Assembly (NCBI GenBank): GCA_964549445.1
Contig: CAZJVS010000001.1
Location: forward strand, 124,001-188,000
Length of the DNA stretch: 64,000 nt
Reading direction: 5' to 3'
Origin: SpSt-539 sp964549445
GTDB taxonomy: Bacteria; Planctomycetota; Phycisphaerae; UBA1845; UTPLA1
Position numbers and translations under genes: made by a program. Numbering within the stretch: position 1 is the stretch's first letter; the number at the start of each line of letters is the position of its first letter. Below, piece by piece: positions 8,390-17,268 of this stretch. Below the pieces are notes generated by a model that saw nothing but the letters and a program-made list of their open reading frames with translations, did not search any database and was not told the DNA's origin.

Positions 8390-8968
8390 ATGGCGAAGGT
8401 GAAGATTCTGGCGTTCGCCGGCAGTCTGCGGCGAGATTCGTACAACAAGAAACTGGTGAAAATCGCGGCGGCGGGTGCGATTGCGGTCGGCGCGGAGGTG
8501 ACGTATCTCGATCTTCGCGATCTGCCGATGCCGGTGTTCGATGAGGATCTTGAGAAGGCGGAAGGTCTTCATCCGAACGCGCGGAAGTTCAAGGACCTCT
8601 TGCTCTCTCATCAGGGGCTGCTGATTTCTTCGCCCGAGTACAACAGTTCGGTGTCGGCGGCGTTGAAGAATGCGATTGACTGGGCCTCGCGGCCGGTGCC
8701 GGGAGAGAAGCCCCTGGAATGCTTTGACGGCAAGGTCGCGGGTCTAATGGCGGCATCGCCGGGGGCGCTCGGTGGGCTGCGCGGACTCGTGACGCTGCGG
8801 TCGATTCTCGGCAATATCAAGGTGATCGTACTGCCGGATCAGTTTGCACTGGTTAAGGCGAACGAGGCGCTCAACGCGGATGGGACGCTGAAGGACGAAA
8901 AGCAGCGGGCCGTGGTCGAGGCGATCGGCGCCAAGATCGCGAATACCTGCGCGAAGCTGGGCTCGTAG
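8390..8968 (+). CDS. NADPH-dependent FMN reductase family protein
   Basis: A 192-residue flavodoxin-like reductase. The N-terminal phosphate loop AGSLRRDSYNKKL binds FMN, and SSPEYNSSVSAALKNAIDW is the family signature. It reduces FMN, azo or quinone substrates with NAD(P)H in the cytoplasm. It starts 3 nt after the Rieske oxygenase gene, so the two are translationally linked. It could feed electrons to the oxygenase, although most Rieske systems use a ferredoxin or a fused reductase, so this pairing is inference. Confidence 0.9.
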   Translation: MAKVKILAFAGSLRRDSYNKKLVKIAAAGAIAVGAEVTYLDLRDLPMPVFDEDLEKAEGLHPNARKFKDLLLSHQGLLISSPEYNSSVSAALKNAIDWASRPVPGEKPLECFDGKVAGLMAASPGALGGLRGLVTLRSILGNIKVIVLPDQFALVKANEALNADGTLKDEKQRAVVEAIGAKIANTCAKLGS

Positions 8969-8970
8969 GA

Positions 8971-9927
8971 TCAGAGCGGGGCGAGCTTGTCATCCTTGAC
9001 AGGCGTGTATTCTTTTTCCTTTGCCGTCTTTGAGCCGTGGATCACGCGGACGTCCTGAAAGTAGGGCGTCACGCCGAGGCCGTCCTGGAAGACCTGCGAG
9101 TCCTGAATGTGGAAGTGCAGGTGGGGCTCGCTTGAGTTGCCGCTGTTGCCACAGAGGCCGAGGACCTGGCCGGTCTGGACCTTGTCGCCGAGCTTGACCT
9201 TGGCCGAGTGCGGCTGAAGGTGGGCGATGACGCTGAACTCGTTGGCGGTGTGCTGAATCATGACGCAGTTGCCCGTGGCCATGAAGTGGTTCATGGAACC
9301 CGGGGCGTTGTCGGGGACGCCGTCGATGAGCAGGACGACCGTGCCCGGAGCGGGCGCGAGCAGTTCTTTTCCGTAGCAGTAGTAGTCGGTGTTCTTTTTG
9401 CCATCGCCCTTGTGCGATTTGCCTTCCTTGTCGGTGATGACGATGTCGAGCGCGCGGCGCTGGTTGGGTACGTCGAGATGCGCGTTCTGCTCTTTCGTCG
9501 GTCCGCCCCAGAAGACGGTCCAGGTGTCGCGGAATGGCAGCCGCATCGGCGTGACATTGCGGCCGGGCGGGGCGGCGGCGCTGCGGGCCGGTCGGATCAT
9601 CAGGCCTGCGATGCGATCCTTGTCGTCGAGCGAGAGCTGCAAATCGAGGTTGCCGTTCTCGGCGACGAGTCGAAATGTGCCGGATCTGTCGGTGACCTTG
9701 ACCGGCTCGGTGCGGATGATGCGTCCGACCCTTCGCACTTCGTCAAAGAAGGGGCCGGCCTTCGGTTGAGGGAGTACTTTCTTCATTCCCGGGCTGAAGG
9801 ATTCCCAAATCGCGTCATCTTCCGAGGCGTTGATCTGGCCGACCAGTTTGTCGGCAGCAGAAGTGATGCGCTCGCCCGGGGCTGCGAAGGCAAGGGAAGT
9901 GGCGGCGATGAGGAACGATGCGAACAA
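8971..9927 (-). CDS. Secreted M23 (LytM-like) peptidase-domain protein
   Basis: A 318-residue exported protein with an N-terminal signal peptide (SFLIAATSLAFAAP). A DUF3887-like beta region (about 25-130) is followed by a lysostaphin-type M23 domain. The conserved GNSGNSSEPHLHFHI block is intact and supplies the last metal and catalytic histidines. The first ligand motif, normally HxxxD, reads RRALD, with Arg at the usual His position. The protein may therefore be a regulator of peptidoglycan hydrolysis, or belong to a divergent subfamily with shifted ligands. It converges on the FMN reductase gene with only a few bases between. Confidence 0.85.
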   Translation of the reverse strand: MFASFLIAATSLAFAAPGERITSAADKLVGQINASEDDAIWESFSPGMKKVLPQPKAGPFFDEVRRVGRIIRTEPVKVTDRSGTFRLVAENGNLDLQLSLDDKDRIAGLMIRPARSAAAPPGRNVTPMRLPFRDTWTVFWGGPTKEQNAHLDVPNQRRALDIVITDKEGKSHKGDGKKNTDYYCYGKELLAPAPGTVVLLIDGVPDNAPGSMNHFMATGNCVMIQHTANEFSVIAHLQPHSAKVKLGDKVQTGQVLGLCGNSGNSSEPHLHFHIQDSQVFQDGLGVTPYFQDVRVIHGSKTAKEKEYTPVKDDKLAPL

Positions 9928-9951
9928 TCGGATTGGCTCCCTGGATATGTT

Positions 9952-10962
9952 TCAGGCCGGACGAACGGGGAGAGTGACGACTTGACCACGAATGCCCCCT
10001 GCGTCTCCCGCGACGGTTACGGCGTAGCCGGCGGCGGCGTGCGCGGATTTCAGATATCCAAGTCCGAGCGGGGCTTCGAGCAGATAAGACCAGCATGCGC
10101 TCGTCAGGCGGCCGATCTCGGCGGCTTCGACGGAAATCGGCGCGGGGCAGTTCGGGCTGGCGTCGCCTTCGAGTCGGATCCCGACAAACTTGCGGGCCAT
10201 GACACCGTGGGAGCGCATTCGCTCGATGACTTCCTGCCCCAGGTAGCAACCCTTGTGATAGCTGATGCCGCGCTCGATCTGGCCTGTCTCCGGCGGAATG
10301 ACGTCCTCGTCGATGTCCGTTACCGAAGCGGGTCGTCCGGCCTCGATGCGGAGGATTTCGGCGGTCGTGGCGTCGATTCGGGCCAGCCCGCTGGGCCTGC
10401 CCGCGTCGAGCAGGGCGGAAAGCAATGAGGCGGCGTCGGCGGGCGGCATGAGCAACTCGGCTGCCGGAAGGCCCCAGTAGTCGTTTCGCACGAGGCGGCC
10501 GGCGTGGCCGTCCCAGGTGAAGGCGACGTGCTGGAGCTGGGGCATGGGGGTCAGATTTCCGAAACCCATGCGGGCGACGACTTCGGCGGCAGCAGGACCG
10601 ATGACAGCAATGCGCTCGAAGTCTTTTGTGATATCTGTGAGGTTGACGTCCTCGGCGATGGTGTACTTGGTGAGGTGCTTACGGGCGTTGTCGAGCCAGC
10701 GCCGGTCGATGTCGAGCCAGATGCGGTCCTCGAGGACGAGCACGTTGAGGTCGAAGATCGTGCGGCCTTTGAGGTTTGGGGCGAAGGCGTAGTTTCCATC
10801 ACCTGGCCGTAAGGTCTTGACAATGTTCGTGATCAGGTTGTTGAGCCAGGTCGCGCGATCCTTCCCGGTCACGTCAAGCAGGCCGCGATCGGTGCGTGCG
10901 AGCAGGCCGGCGGCCTGGGTGGCGATCCGGTATTGATTCTCGATCGTGGCGTTCCGTTCCAT
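9952..10962 (-). CDS. Folate-binding YgfZ/GcvT-like protein
   Basis: A 336-residue aminomethyltransferase-fold protein of the YgfZ family, which helps iron-sulfur cluster assembly or repair in a folate-dependent manner. The diagnostic motif KGCYLGQEV is present near residue 240. The N-terminus RGLLDVTGKDRATWLNNLITN matches the family, so the ATG at 10962 was chosen over longer frames. It lies 24 nt downstream of the M23 gene's start, in the same direction. An intact Cys in the motif argues for a working protein. Confidence 0.9.
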   Translation of the reverse strand: MERNATIENQYRIATQAAGLLARTDRGLLDVTGKDRATWLNNLITNIVKTLRPGDGNYAFAPNLKGRTIFDLNVLVLEDRIWLDIDRRWLDNARKHLTKYTIAEDVNLTDITKDFERIAVIGPAAAEVVARMGFGNLTPMPQLQHVAFTWDGHAGRLVRNDYWGLPAAELLMPPADAASLLSALLDAGRPSGLARIDATTAEILRIEAGRPASVTDIDEDVIPPETGQIERGISYHKGCYLGQEVIERMRSHGVMARKFVGIRLEGDASPNCPAPISVEAAEIGRLTSACWSYLLEAPLGLGYLKSAHAAAGYAVTVAGDAGGIRGQVVTLPVRPA

Positions 10963-11028
10963 CGGGTGTACTGTATGCCCGTCGTTCGCAAACGCCAAAC
11001 AGCGTGCGTTTTCGCACAGGAGGATTCG

Positions 11029-11400
11029 ATGGCCGGTCGATTGCAGGAGTTCCGGGAGTTTCGAGAGAAGATGAATGAGCGGATTCGGGCGGCGAAGAAT
11101 CTGCAAATAAACCGGTTCTTCACACTTGATGGAAATGCTTATGAGGACGGGGCTTTAGACGTTCGGACGAAGGAATTTGCAGGTTTGGCGGCTTCGATGG
11201 TGCTGCGATGCGACGATTGTATCGCTTATCACACTATCCGATGCAAGGAACTGGGCGCGTCGGACGAGCAGATGATGGAGATATTCAATGTCGGGCTGAT
11301 CGTCGGCGGCTCCATTGTGATCCCGCATTTGCGGCGCGCGGTGGCACTGTTGGACGAAATCAACGGGGCAATATCGGAAGGGACGGAGCGTTTGGCATAG
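11029..11400 (+). CDS. Carboxymuconolactone decarboxylase / AhpD-like protein
   Basis: A 123-residue all-helical CMD-family protein. The motif CDDCIAYHTIRCKELG contains the CxxC-x3-H pattern of AhpD-like peroxidase partners, and the tail MMEIFNVGLIVGGSIVIPHLRRAVALLDE is typical of the family. A strong AGGAGG site 5 nt before ATG 11029 fixes the start. It probably has thiol-disulfide or peroxidase-support activity. The divergent neighbour is the YgfZ-like gene, 66 nt away. Confidence 0.88.
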   Translation: MAGRLQEFREFREKMNERIRAAKNLQINRFFTLDGNAYEDGALDVRTKEFAGLAASMVLRCDDCIAYHTIRCKELGASDEQMMEIFNVGLIVGGSIVIPHLRRAVALLDEINGAISEGTERLA

Positions 11401-11609
11401 TTGCGCGAGTAAACCGGGCCGCATCAGAATGGGCTTTTTGTCGGAAAGCGCGTGCTTATCGGCAGTTACGTCTTGTCCTGCATGTGGAATACGGATAAAC
11501 TTGAATTGAGTTTGGTATTCTCGGATCGGCATCCCATCTTCGCCGATCGTGCCGGTCCGGTTGGGGATAGTCCTTTCTGGAAACCGGCTGCAACAATCGG
11601 AGCCATAAA

Positions 11610-13622
11610 ATGCAATTTTCGTTGGCATTCGGCGGTTGGTCTCGGCGCCTGGTCGTGCTCGTCGCGGCGATCTCGGCGACTCCTGCGCTGGCCTCGTCGC
11701 TGTCGCTAACGTCGCCTCTGCAGCTGCGCGCGGGCAAGACGGCCGGGATGGTGACCGAACTCGAATTCAATCAACCGCAGTACGAATCGCTGAAGCCGCT
11801 GACTACCGTCGCGTTGTCTGATTTTCTGCTTCCGGACGGGCGGCGCGTGACGCTTGAGCTGACGCGCTTCGACATTTTCTCAGCCGATGCGCAAGTGGTC
11901 CTCGGCACGGCGAGCGGCGACGTGCCGATGCCGCGGCCTGAGGTGCAGCTGTTCCGCGGGCGCGTCGGAGGCGTCGACGGTTCGCGCGTGTTTCTCGCGC
12001 TCTCGCCACATGGCAATAACGGCCACATCGTGACGCCGAATGCGACTTATGTGGTCGCGTCAAAGCCAGGCGATGGCTTTAACTCGACGGTGATATACGA
12101 TCCGGCCAAGCTGCCGGCAGGGGCGCTGGTTCAGCAGCCGTTCACCTGCGGATTGGACACGCCACCCGGCGCGCCGCCGCCCGCGGGCGCAAACGCCGAT
12201 AGTAGTGACGCACCGACGCCGCGCGGCGGGACGTGCCGCGTCGTCAAGATTGCGGTGGATACGGACTACGAGTACACGAACAACGAATTCGGCGGCAACA
12301 CAACAAACGCACAGGCCTACATTGCGACGCTGCTTGGGGCGGTGAGCGAGATCTACGTCAATGAGATTTCGGTTCAGCTGGAGGTCGTATTTTCGCGCGT
12401 CTGGGGCACCAACACCGATCCGTATCCGTCACCATCCAACGTGAACAACCGGTTGAGCGAACTGGGTGCGTACTGGGGCGCGAACATGGGATTCGTGCAG
12501 CGAAATACGACGCACATGCTCACGGGGTTTTGCGGTCCGGCAGGCGGAATTGCCTACCTTGGAGTGCTGTGTGGCGACGGGTATTCCGTCTCGGGCTGTC
12601 TGAACGGGTCTTTCCCTTATCCACTTATCAGCAACAACGCGAGTAATTGGGACGTCGTCGTCGTGGCGCACGAGCTCGGACACAATTTCGGAGCGCCGCA
12701 TACCCATTCGACTTCGCCGCCCATCGATGGGTGCGGCAACGGCGACTGCAGTTTGGCAGGGACCGGCACCATCATGTCTTACTGCCATACGTGTTCGGGC
12801 GGGATGACGAACATCGCGCTTGTGCTCCATCCGCGAATTATTAATGAAAACATTATGCCCTATCTGAACAGCATTCCGAGCTGCGTCGTGGAGTCGACCG
12901 ACATCACGTTTCTGCAGCAGCCGAGCAACGTGTCCGTCAACCAGGGGCAGATGTTCCAGCTTTCAGTCGTCGCCGACGGAAGTCCGCCATTGACCTATCA
13001 GTGGCGCCGCAACGGGCTGAACGTGGTGAACGGCCTGCGGGTTTCGGGCGCGACGACCGCAACGGTCACTGTGACGAATTCGCAGTTTGTGGACGGTGGA
13101 AATTGGGATTGCATGGTGAGCAGCGCGTGCGGGCCGCATCCGACAAACGTGGCCGTCGTCTCGGTCATCATACCTGCGCCTGTGATTACGCAGAATCCGG
13201 ACCCGGTGACGCTTTGCGTCGGGGGAACGGCGGAGTTCACACTGAACGTCACGGCTGCGGCGCCGAGGTCATTCCAGTGGCGGAAGAACTTCGTCAATCT
13301 TGAGGACCAAGGCAACGTCTCGGGCGTATCGACCGGACTTCTGACGATCAGTCCGGTGACGATTGCCGATGTCGGGATGTACGACTGCGTCGTCACGAAT
13401 CTCGGTGGTTCGACTCCGACGGCCCAGGCCAAGCTGCTCGTCGGCGGCGACATGAGCGGCGACGGAAAGGTCAACGGCGACGACATCCAGCCGTTCGTTA
13501 CGGCACTCTTGAACGGTGAATCGGTGACGCAGTCGAATTGCTGGGCCGACATGGACGGCAATTTGCTGCTCGATGCAACCGATGCGACGATGTTCGCCGA
13601 GTTGCTGCAAAACGCCCCGTAG
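11610..13622 (+). CDS. Secreted reprolysin-like metalloprotease with Ig-like domains and dockerin-like tail
   Basis: A 670-residue exported protein. The signal peptide (RLVVLVAAISATPALASS) is followed by a propeptide-like region. The zinc protease domain contains HELGHNFGAPHTH from residue 354, the HExxHxxGxxH motif of metzincins, with a Met-turn candidate IMSY shortly after. Two Ig-like modules follow (about 430-515 and 525-610), each with YQWR/FQWRKN and paired Cys. The C-terminus has two EF-hand-like loops (GDMSGDGKVNGDD and ADMDGNLLLDATD), as in type I dockerins. It likely degrades extracellular protein. Confidence 0.9.
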   Translation: MQFSLAFGGWSRRLVVLVAAISATPALASSLSLTSPLQLRAGKTAGMVTELEFNQPQYESLKPLTTVALSDFLLPDGRRVTLELTRFDIFSADAQVVLGTASGDVPMPRPEVQLFRGRVGGVDGSRVFLALSPHGNNGHIVTPNATYVVASKPGDGFNSTVIYDPAKLPAGALVQQPFTCGLDTPPGAPPPAGANADSSDAPTPRGGTCRVVKIAVDTDYEYTNNEFGGNTTNAQAYIATLLGAVSEIYVNEISVQLEVVFSRVWGTNTDPYPSPSNVNNRLSELGAYWGANMGFVQRNTTHMLTGFCGPAGGIAYLGVLCGDGYSVSGCLNGSFPYPLISNNASNWDVVVVAHELGHNFGAPHTHSTSPPIDGCGNGDCSLAGTGTIMSYCHTCSGGMTNIALVLHPRIINENIMPYLNSIPSCVVESTDITFLQQPSNVSVNQGQMFQLSVVADGSPPLTYQWRRNGLNVVNGLRVSGATTATVTVTNSQFVDGGNWDCMVSSACGPHPTNVAVVSVIIPAPVITQNPDPVTLCVGGTAEFTLNVTAAAPRSFQWRKNFVNLEDQGNVSGVSTGLLTISPVTIADVGMYDCVVTNLGGSTPTAQAKLLVGGDMSGDGKVNGDDIQPFVTALLNGESVTQSNCWADMDGNLLLDATDATMFAELLQNAP

Positions 13623-13750
13623 ATTCTTTCATCCATCATCGGTCGCGTGCGATCCGCGCCGAAACTGCGCGTCGGGACGCGTCCGCGCATTTGTAAGTTC
13701 ACCCTCGCGTCCGGCGATCCGAAACACTTGGGCGATCGCCGGAGCCGCCC

Positions 13751-14155
13751 ATGCTCTCGATACCGGATGCCCGCGAACGAGCGTTTCAACATGCCATTTC
13801 CAGCGGCCGCATGGCCGATATCGGGATGATCCACGCCCGGCAGTCCGCCGAGGGGAACGAGGCGTGCTTCGGCCGCGTGATGCAGGCGTGTCCACGGTCG
13901 AATTGCCGCTGGCACCGGGACTGCATGGACCTGATGGCGTTTACTCCGCGTCCGCCGGGGGGCCGGATCGAATTGTCGGTCATTGCCGCGGGTTCTACAC
14001 TTGGCGGCGGTGACAACGTCTGCGAACGCGGTCGATTTGAGTGGCGTGCGAACGCCGATTCGCCGGGGAACACTCGCGGCAGCGGGGGCGCTGGCGCTGT
14101 TGCTCATTGTCATGCGGCTGGCGACGTCGCAGCATCCGTGGCCGGTACACGGTGA
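13751..14155 (+). CDS. Possible small Cys-rich protein
   Basis: An open frame starts at ATG 13751 with GGAG 6 nt upstream. The first 75 residues look protein-like and contain C39, C47, C52 and C58 in a compact block (CFGR, CPRSN, CRWHRDCM), which could hold zinc or an iron-sulfur cluster. The last 45 residues run into the start of the following membrane-protein gene and look like an out-of-frame shadow. The gene may be real with a long overlap, or frameshifted. No family was recognised. Confidence 0.35.
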   Translation: MLSIPDARERAFQHAISSGRMADIGMIHARQSAEGNEACFGRVMQACPRSNCRWHRDCMDLMAFTPRPPGGRIELSVIAAGSTLGGGDNVCERGRFEWRANADSPGNTRGSGGAGAVAHCHAAGDVAASVAGTR

Positions 14156-15272
14156 CGAGCAAGAGTTCGTAGCGGCGCTCGGCTTTTCTTCTCCGTATCC
14201 AGTCCATCCGCCCGGCTATCCGTTGTGGGTCGCCGCGGGCACGCTGATGAGCCGGCTGGGTATTTCTTCATACGTCTCATATCAAGCGATCTCGGCTGCG
14301 GCATCGTGCGCTGCTCCGGTGCTGCTCTATCTGTGGCTAGGACCGATGATCGGCGGCGCTGTGGCATGGCTGGTTGGGGCGGCATTCGGTGTGAATCCGG
14401 TGTGGTGGTTCGAGGGTGTGACGGCGTTGAACTATGCCGCGGCGTGCACGGTTTCGCTCGCTGTGGCGATGTTGGCGTGGAATAGCATCGAGCGGAGAAG
14501 CGAGCGGATGGTGTGGCTCGCAGCGGCTTTGCTGGCGGTCGCGATCGGGTTGCGGGCGGATCTACTTATGTGGACGGGACCGCCCGTGGTCTGGGCGAGT
14601 TGGCGTGTTTCGCGGACGACGGGTGCGTTCGTGGCTCTCGGGCTCGCGGTCGCGGCGGCGACCTGGATGATCGTCTCGCGACGGCTATATCAGGAGGAAG
14701 GGGCGCCGAGCGTACAGCACACGCTGAGTGTTGTCTGGTCGACGTCGGTGTTTTCGCGGGGCATCATCGATGGCTTGGTGCGCAATGCCAGCAAGCTGGG
14801 TGCGTACTTGGCCTGGGGATTGGGCATTGGTGGGCCGGTCGCGGCGTGGGCGATGTTCGGCGTCGCCCGCCAATCGGCGCTTCGATCCAGGGCGGGGGCG
14901 TTCGTGCTCGTCTGGATTGGGCCCGGCCTGGCGTTTCAACTGTTGATTCACGTCACTGAATTGGGGCATGCGGTGTGGTACTTGCCGGTCATCTATTTCG
15001 CGATGGGGCTCTTGGTATCGACCCTCCGGCGACGCAGTGTGTCGATCGGCGTTATGGCGACGATCGTGGCAGCGTCGATGATTCAATTCCTCGCCTACCC
15101 GTGGAGCAGCGATGTGAGCGGCTGGCGGCGCGTACTCAATGCCAAGGTTGCGTTCGCGAGCGCATCCGGATTGCGGCAAATCGATCAGCGCGGGCGGATC
15201 CACCGGCCGAACGACTTCTGGACCGTACCGGATTCCACAGGCGCGGCGAACAACGAGCAACGCCGTCGCTGA
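13983..15272 (+). CDS. Polytopic membrane protein, glycosyltransferase-39/DUF2723-like
   Basis: About 429 residues with roughly ten membrane helices. The first extracytoplasmic loop (HGDEQEFVAALGFSSPYPVH, followed by PPGYPLWV) resembles the acidic, HPPGYP-containing loop of PMT/GT39 and DUF2723 proteins, which transfer sugars from lipid carriers. The start is unsettled: the longest frame begins at TTG 13983, GTG 14010 is also available, and an internal ATG at 14112 would cut the first helix. The gene stands between a secreted protease and polX, so context does not help. The function is inferred from topology and one motif. Confidence 0.7.
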   Translation: MPRVLHLAAVTTSANAVDLSGVRTPIRRGTLAAAGALALLLIVMRLATSQHPWPVHGDEQEFVAALGFSSPYPVHPPGYPLWVAAGTLMSRLGISSYVSYQAISAAASCAAPVLLYLWLGPMIGGAVAWLVGAAFGVNPVWWFEGVTALNYAAACTVSLAVAMLAWNSIERRSERMVWLAAALLAVAIGLRADLLMWTGPPVVWASWRVSRTTGAFVALGLAVAAATWMIVSRRLYQEEGAPSVQHTLSVVWSTSVFSRGIIDGLVRNASKLGAYLAWGLGIGGPVAAWAMFGVARQSALRSRAGAFVLVWIGPGLAFQLLIHVTELGHAVWYLPVIYFAMGLLVSTLRRRSVSIGVMATIVAASMIQFLAYPWSSDVSGWRRVLNAKVAFASASGLRQIDQRGRIHRPNDFWTVPDSTGAANNEQRRR

Positions 15273-15305
15273 AACCGAGCGGTCGAAACGCTACACTCCC
15301 GGCCT

Positions 15306-17045
15306 ATGACCAATTCCGAACTCTCCGCCATCTTCGAGCGGATCGGCGACTTACTCGACATCAGCGGTGAACAGGTCTTTCGCGTCAACGCCTATCGACG
15401 GGCCGCGCGGATCGTCAAGGATTTGCCGCGTGATGCGGCGTCGATGCTGGCCGATGGCTCGCTGGCAGAGGTCGACGGCATCGGCAAGGGCTTGCTGGAA
15501 AAGATCGAGCAGTACGTGAAGACGGGGAAGATCGATCTGCACGAGGAACTGGCGTCTTCGATGCCGGGCGGCCTGCCGGGGCTGCTTGACATTCCCGGAA
15601 TGGGCCCGAAAAAGGTCGCGCTGCTGTGGAAGGAACTGAAGGTCGAGAGCGTCGATGACCTGAAAAAGGTGATCGAGAGTGGGGCGGCGGCCAAGCTGAA
15701 GGGGTTCGGCGAGAAGAGCGTCTCGCAGATCAAGGCGGGCATGGAGTTTGCGTCGAAGGCGGGCGAACGCACGCCGCTGGGTGTTGCCTGGCCGATCGCA
15801 GAGGTGATCGTCGAGCAGGTTCGGAAGCTCCCTGGAGTGAAGCGGGTGGAGGTGGCGGGATCGCTGCGGCGCGGCTTGGAGACGATTGGCGACGTCGACA
15901 TCCTGTGCGAAGCGAAAAACGGCGAAGCGGTTGTGAAGGCCTTTACGACGCTGCCCGGGGTGCAACGCGTGCTGGCGTCAGGCAACACCAAGGGGTCGGT
16001 CGTGGTCGAGCGGCCGGGCGGATCAGAATTGCAGATCGATCTTCGCGTGGTTCCGACGGAGTCGTTCGGGGCGGCGCTGCAGTACTTCACGGGCAGCAAA
16101 GAGCACAATGTCCGGCTGCGTGAGATGGCCGGCAAGAAAAAGTGGAAGCTGAACGAGTGGGGATTGTACGACGCGGAAGGAAAGCAGATCGCCGGGAAGG
16201 ACGAGGCGGGCATCTACAAGAAGTTCGGGTTGCCGCTGTTCCCGACGGAGATTCGCGAGGATCGGGGCGAGTTTGACGAGGCCGGAAAGCTGCCGCAACT
16301 CATCGAGCGGGGCGACATTCGCGGCGACTTCCACATGCACACAACGGCGAGTGACGGAACCGTGTCGGCCGAGTCGATGGCCGAGGCGGCCGGCAAGCTT
16401 CACTATGAATACATCGCGATCACGGACCACTCCAAGAGCAGCGCGATCGCGAACGGGCTGACGATCGACCGAATGTGGCGGCAGATCAACAAGCTGCGCG
16501 AGCTGAACAAGAAACTGCGAACGATCACGATCCTGGTTGGTTGCGAGTGCGATATTCTCGCGGACGGGTCGCTGGACTATCCCGATCCGATTCTCGCGGC
16601 CTGCGACCTGGTTGTCGCGAGTCTGCACAGCTCACTACGACAGGAGCGGGCCAAGCAGACGGCGCGGCTCATCCGTGCGATGGAGAATCCGTATGTCACG
16701 ATCATTGGGCATCCAACCGGACGCTTGATCAACCGGCGCGAGGGAGCAGACCTGGACATGGAAGAAGTTGTGAAAGCCGCGGCGCGGACGGGGACGGCGC
16801 TGGAGCTGAATGCTTCGTGGCAACGACTCGATCTGAACGACCGGCACGTGAAGCTGGCGCGCGACGCGGGCGTCATGATGACGATTGACACTGACTCGCA
16901 CTCGCCGGGCCAGCTCGATCAGATGGAGTTTGGGATTAAGATCGCCCGGCGCGGATGGCTGCGGGCCGAGGACGTTCTGAACACGCGACCACTTCCAACG
17001 GTGCGGAAATGGATTGCGCGGAAGCGGTCGGGGAAGCTGCGCTAA
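15306..17045 (+). CDS. polX: Family X DNA polymerase with PHP domain (PolX)
   Basis: A 579-residue bacterial PolX, a DNA polymerase and 3'-5' exonuclease for gap filling in base-excision repair. N-terminal helix-hairpin-helix segments (VDGIGKGLLEKI and DIPGMGPKKVALLW) precede the nucleotidyltransferase palm with RRGLETIGDVDILCE, which contains catalytic acidic residues. The PHP domain starts near residue 340 (GDFHMHTTASDG) and continues through ITDHSKSS, GCECDIL, IIGHPTGR and TIDTDSHSPGQLD, all metal ligands of the nuclease site. The length and architecture match full-length bacterial PolX (about 570-580 residues). Confidence 0.96.
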   Translation: MTNSELSAIFERIGDLLDISGEQVFRVNAYRRAARIVKDLPRDAASMLADGSLAEVDGIGKGLLEKIEQYVKTGKIDLHEELASSMPGGLPGLLDIPGMGPKKVALLWKELKVESVDDLKKVIESGAAAKLKGFGEKSVSQIKAGMEFASKAGERTPLGVAWPIAEVIVEQVRKLPGVKRVEVAGSLRRGLETIGDVDILCEAKNGEAVVKAFTTLPGVQRVLASGNTKGSVVVERPGGSELQIDLRVVPTESFGAALQYFTGSKEHNVRLREMAGKKKWKLNEWGLYDAEGKQIAGKDEAGIYKKFGLPLFPTEIREDRGEFDEAGKLPQLIERGDIRGDFHMHTTASDGTVSAESMAEAAGKLHYEYIAITDHSKSSAIANGLTIDRMWRQINKLRELNKKLRTITILVGCECDILADGSLDYPDPILAACDLVVASLHSSLRQERAKQTARLIRAMENPYVTIIGHPTGRLINRREGADLDMEEVVKAAARTGTALELNASWQRLDLNDRHVKLARDAGVMMTIDTDSHSPGQLDQMEFGIKIARRGWLRAEDVLNTRPLPTVRKWIARKRSGKLR

Positions 17046-17142
17046 CGGGGCGCGGCTCGCGAAGGACCTGTGCGAGGCCGAGAATTGAGACGATGAGGAC
17101 CGCCAGTTCGATCAGCCGCCGGCTCGCCGATTGCTCGTTCAT
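16936..17142 (-). CDS. Possible small single-pass membrane protein overlapping the polX 3' end
   Basis: A 68-residue frame begins at ATG 17142 with AGGAACGGG just upstream. It opens with MNEQSASRRLIELAVLIVSILGLAQVL split by no stop, i.e. a short polar leader and one clear membrane helix at about 9-27. Its last 35 codons lie antisense to the end of polX, which weakens the case. No family was recognised. Confidence 0.25.
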   Translation of the reverse strand: MNEQSASRRLIELAVLIVSILGLAQVLREPRPVSAASPTASAQSISAPLEVVACSERPRPAAIRAGRS

Positions 17143-17268
17143 ATTCCCGTTCCTGTTCAACGCTGCCTATCAGATAAGCGTCGATGGAGATGTATCGACC
17201 ACCCGCAATATCGAGATAAATTACGAATCCGATAACCGCGGGTCCGGGATTTGGGGGAGTTGCAAGCC

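Noticed and set aside
7130..8611. Minus-strand open frame of 493 codons
   Set aside because: It lies antisense to the Rieske oxygenase and FMN reductase, both of which have strong motifs; its composition is shadow-like.
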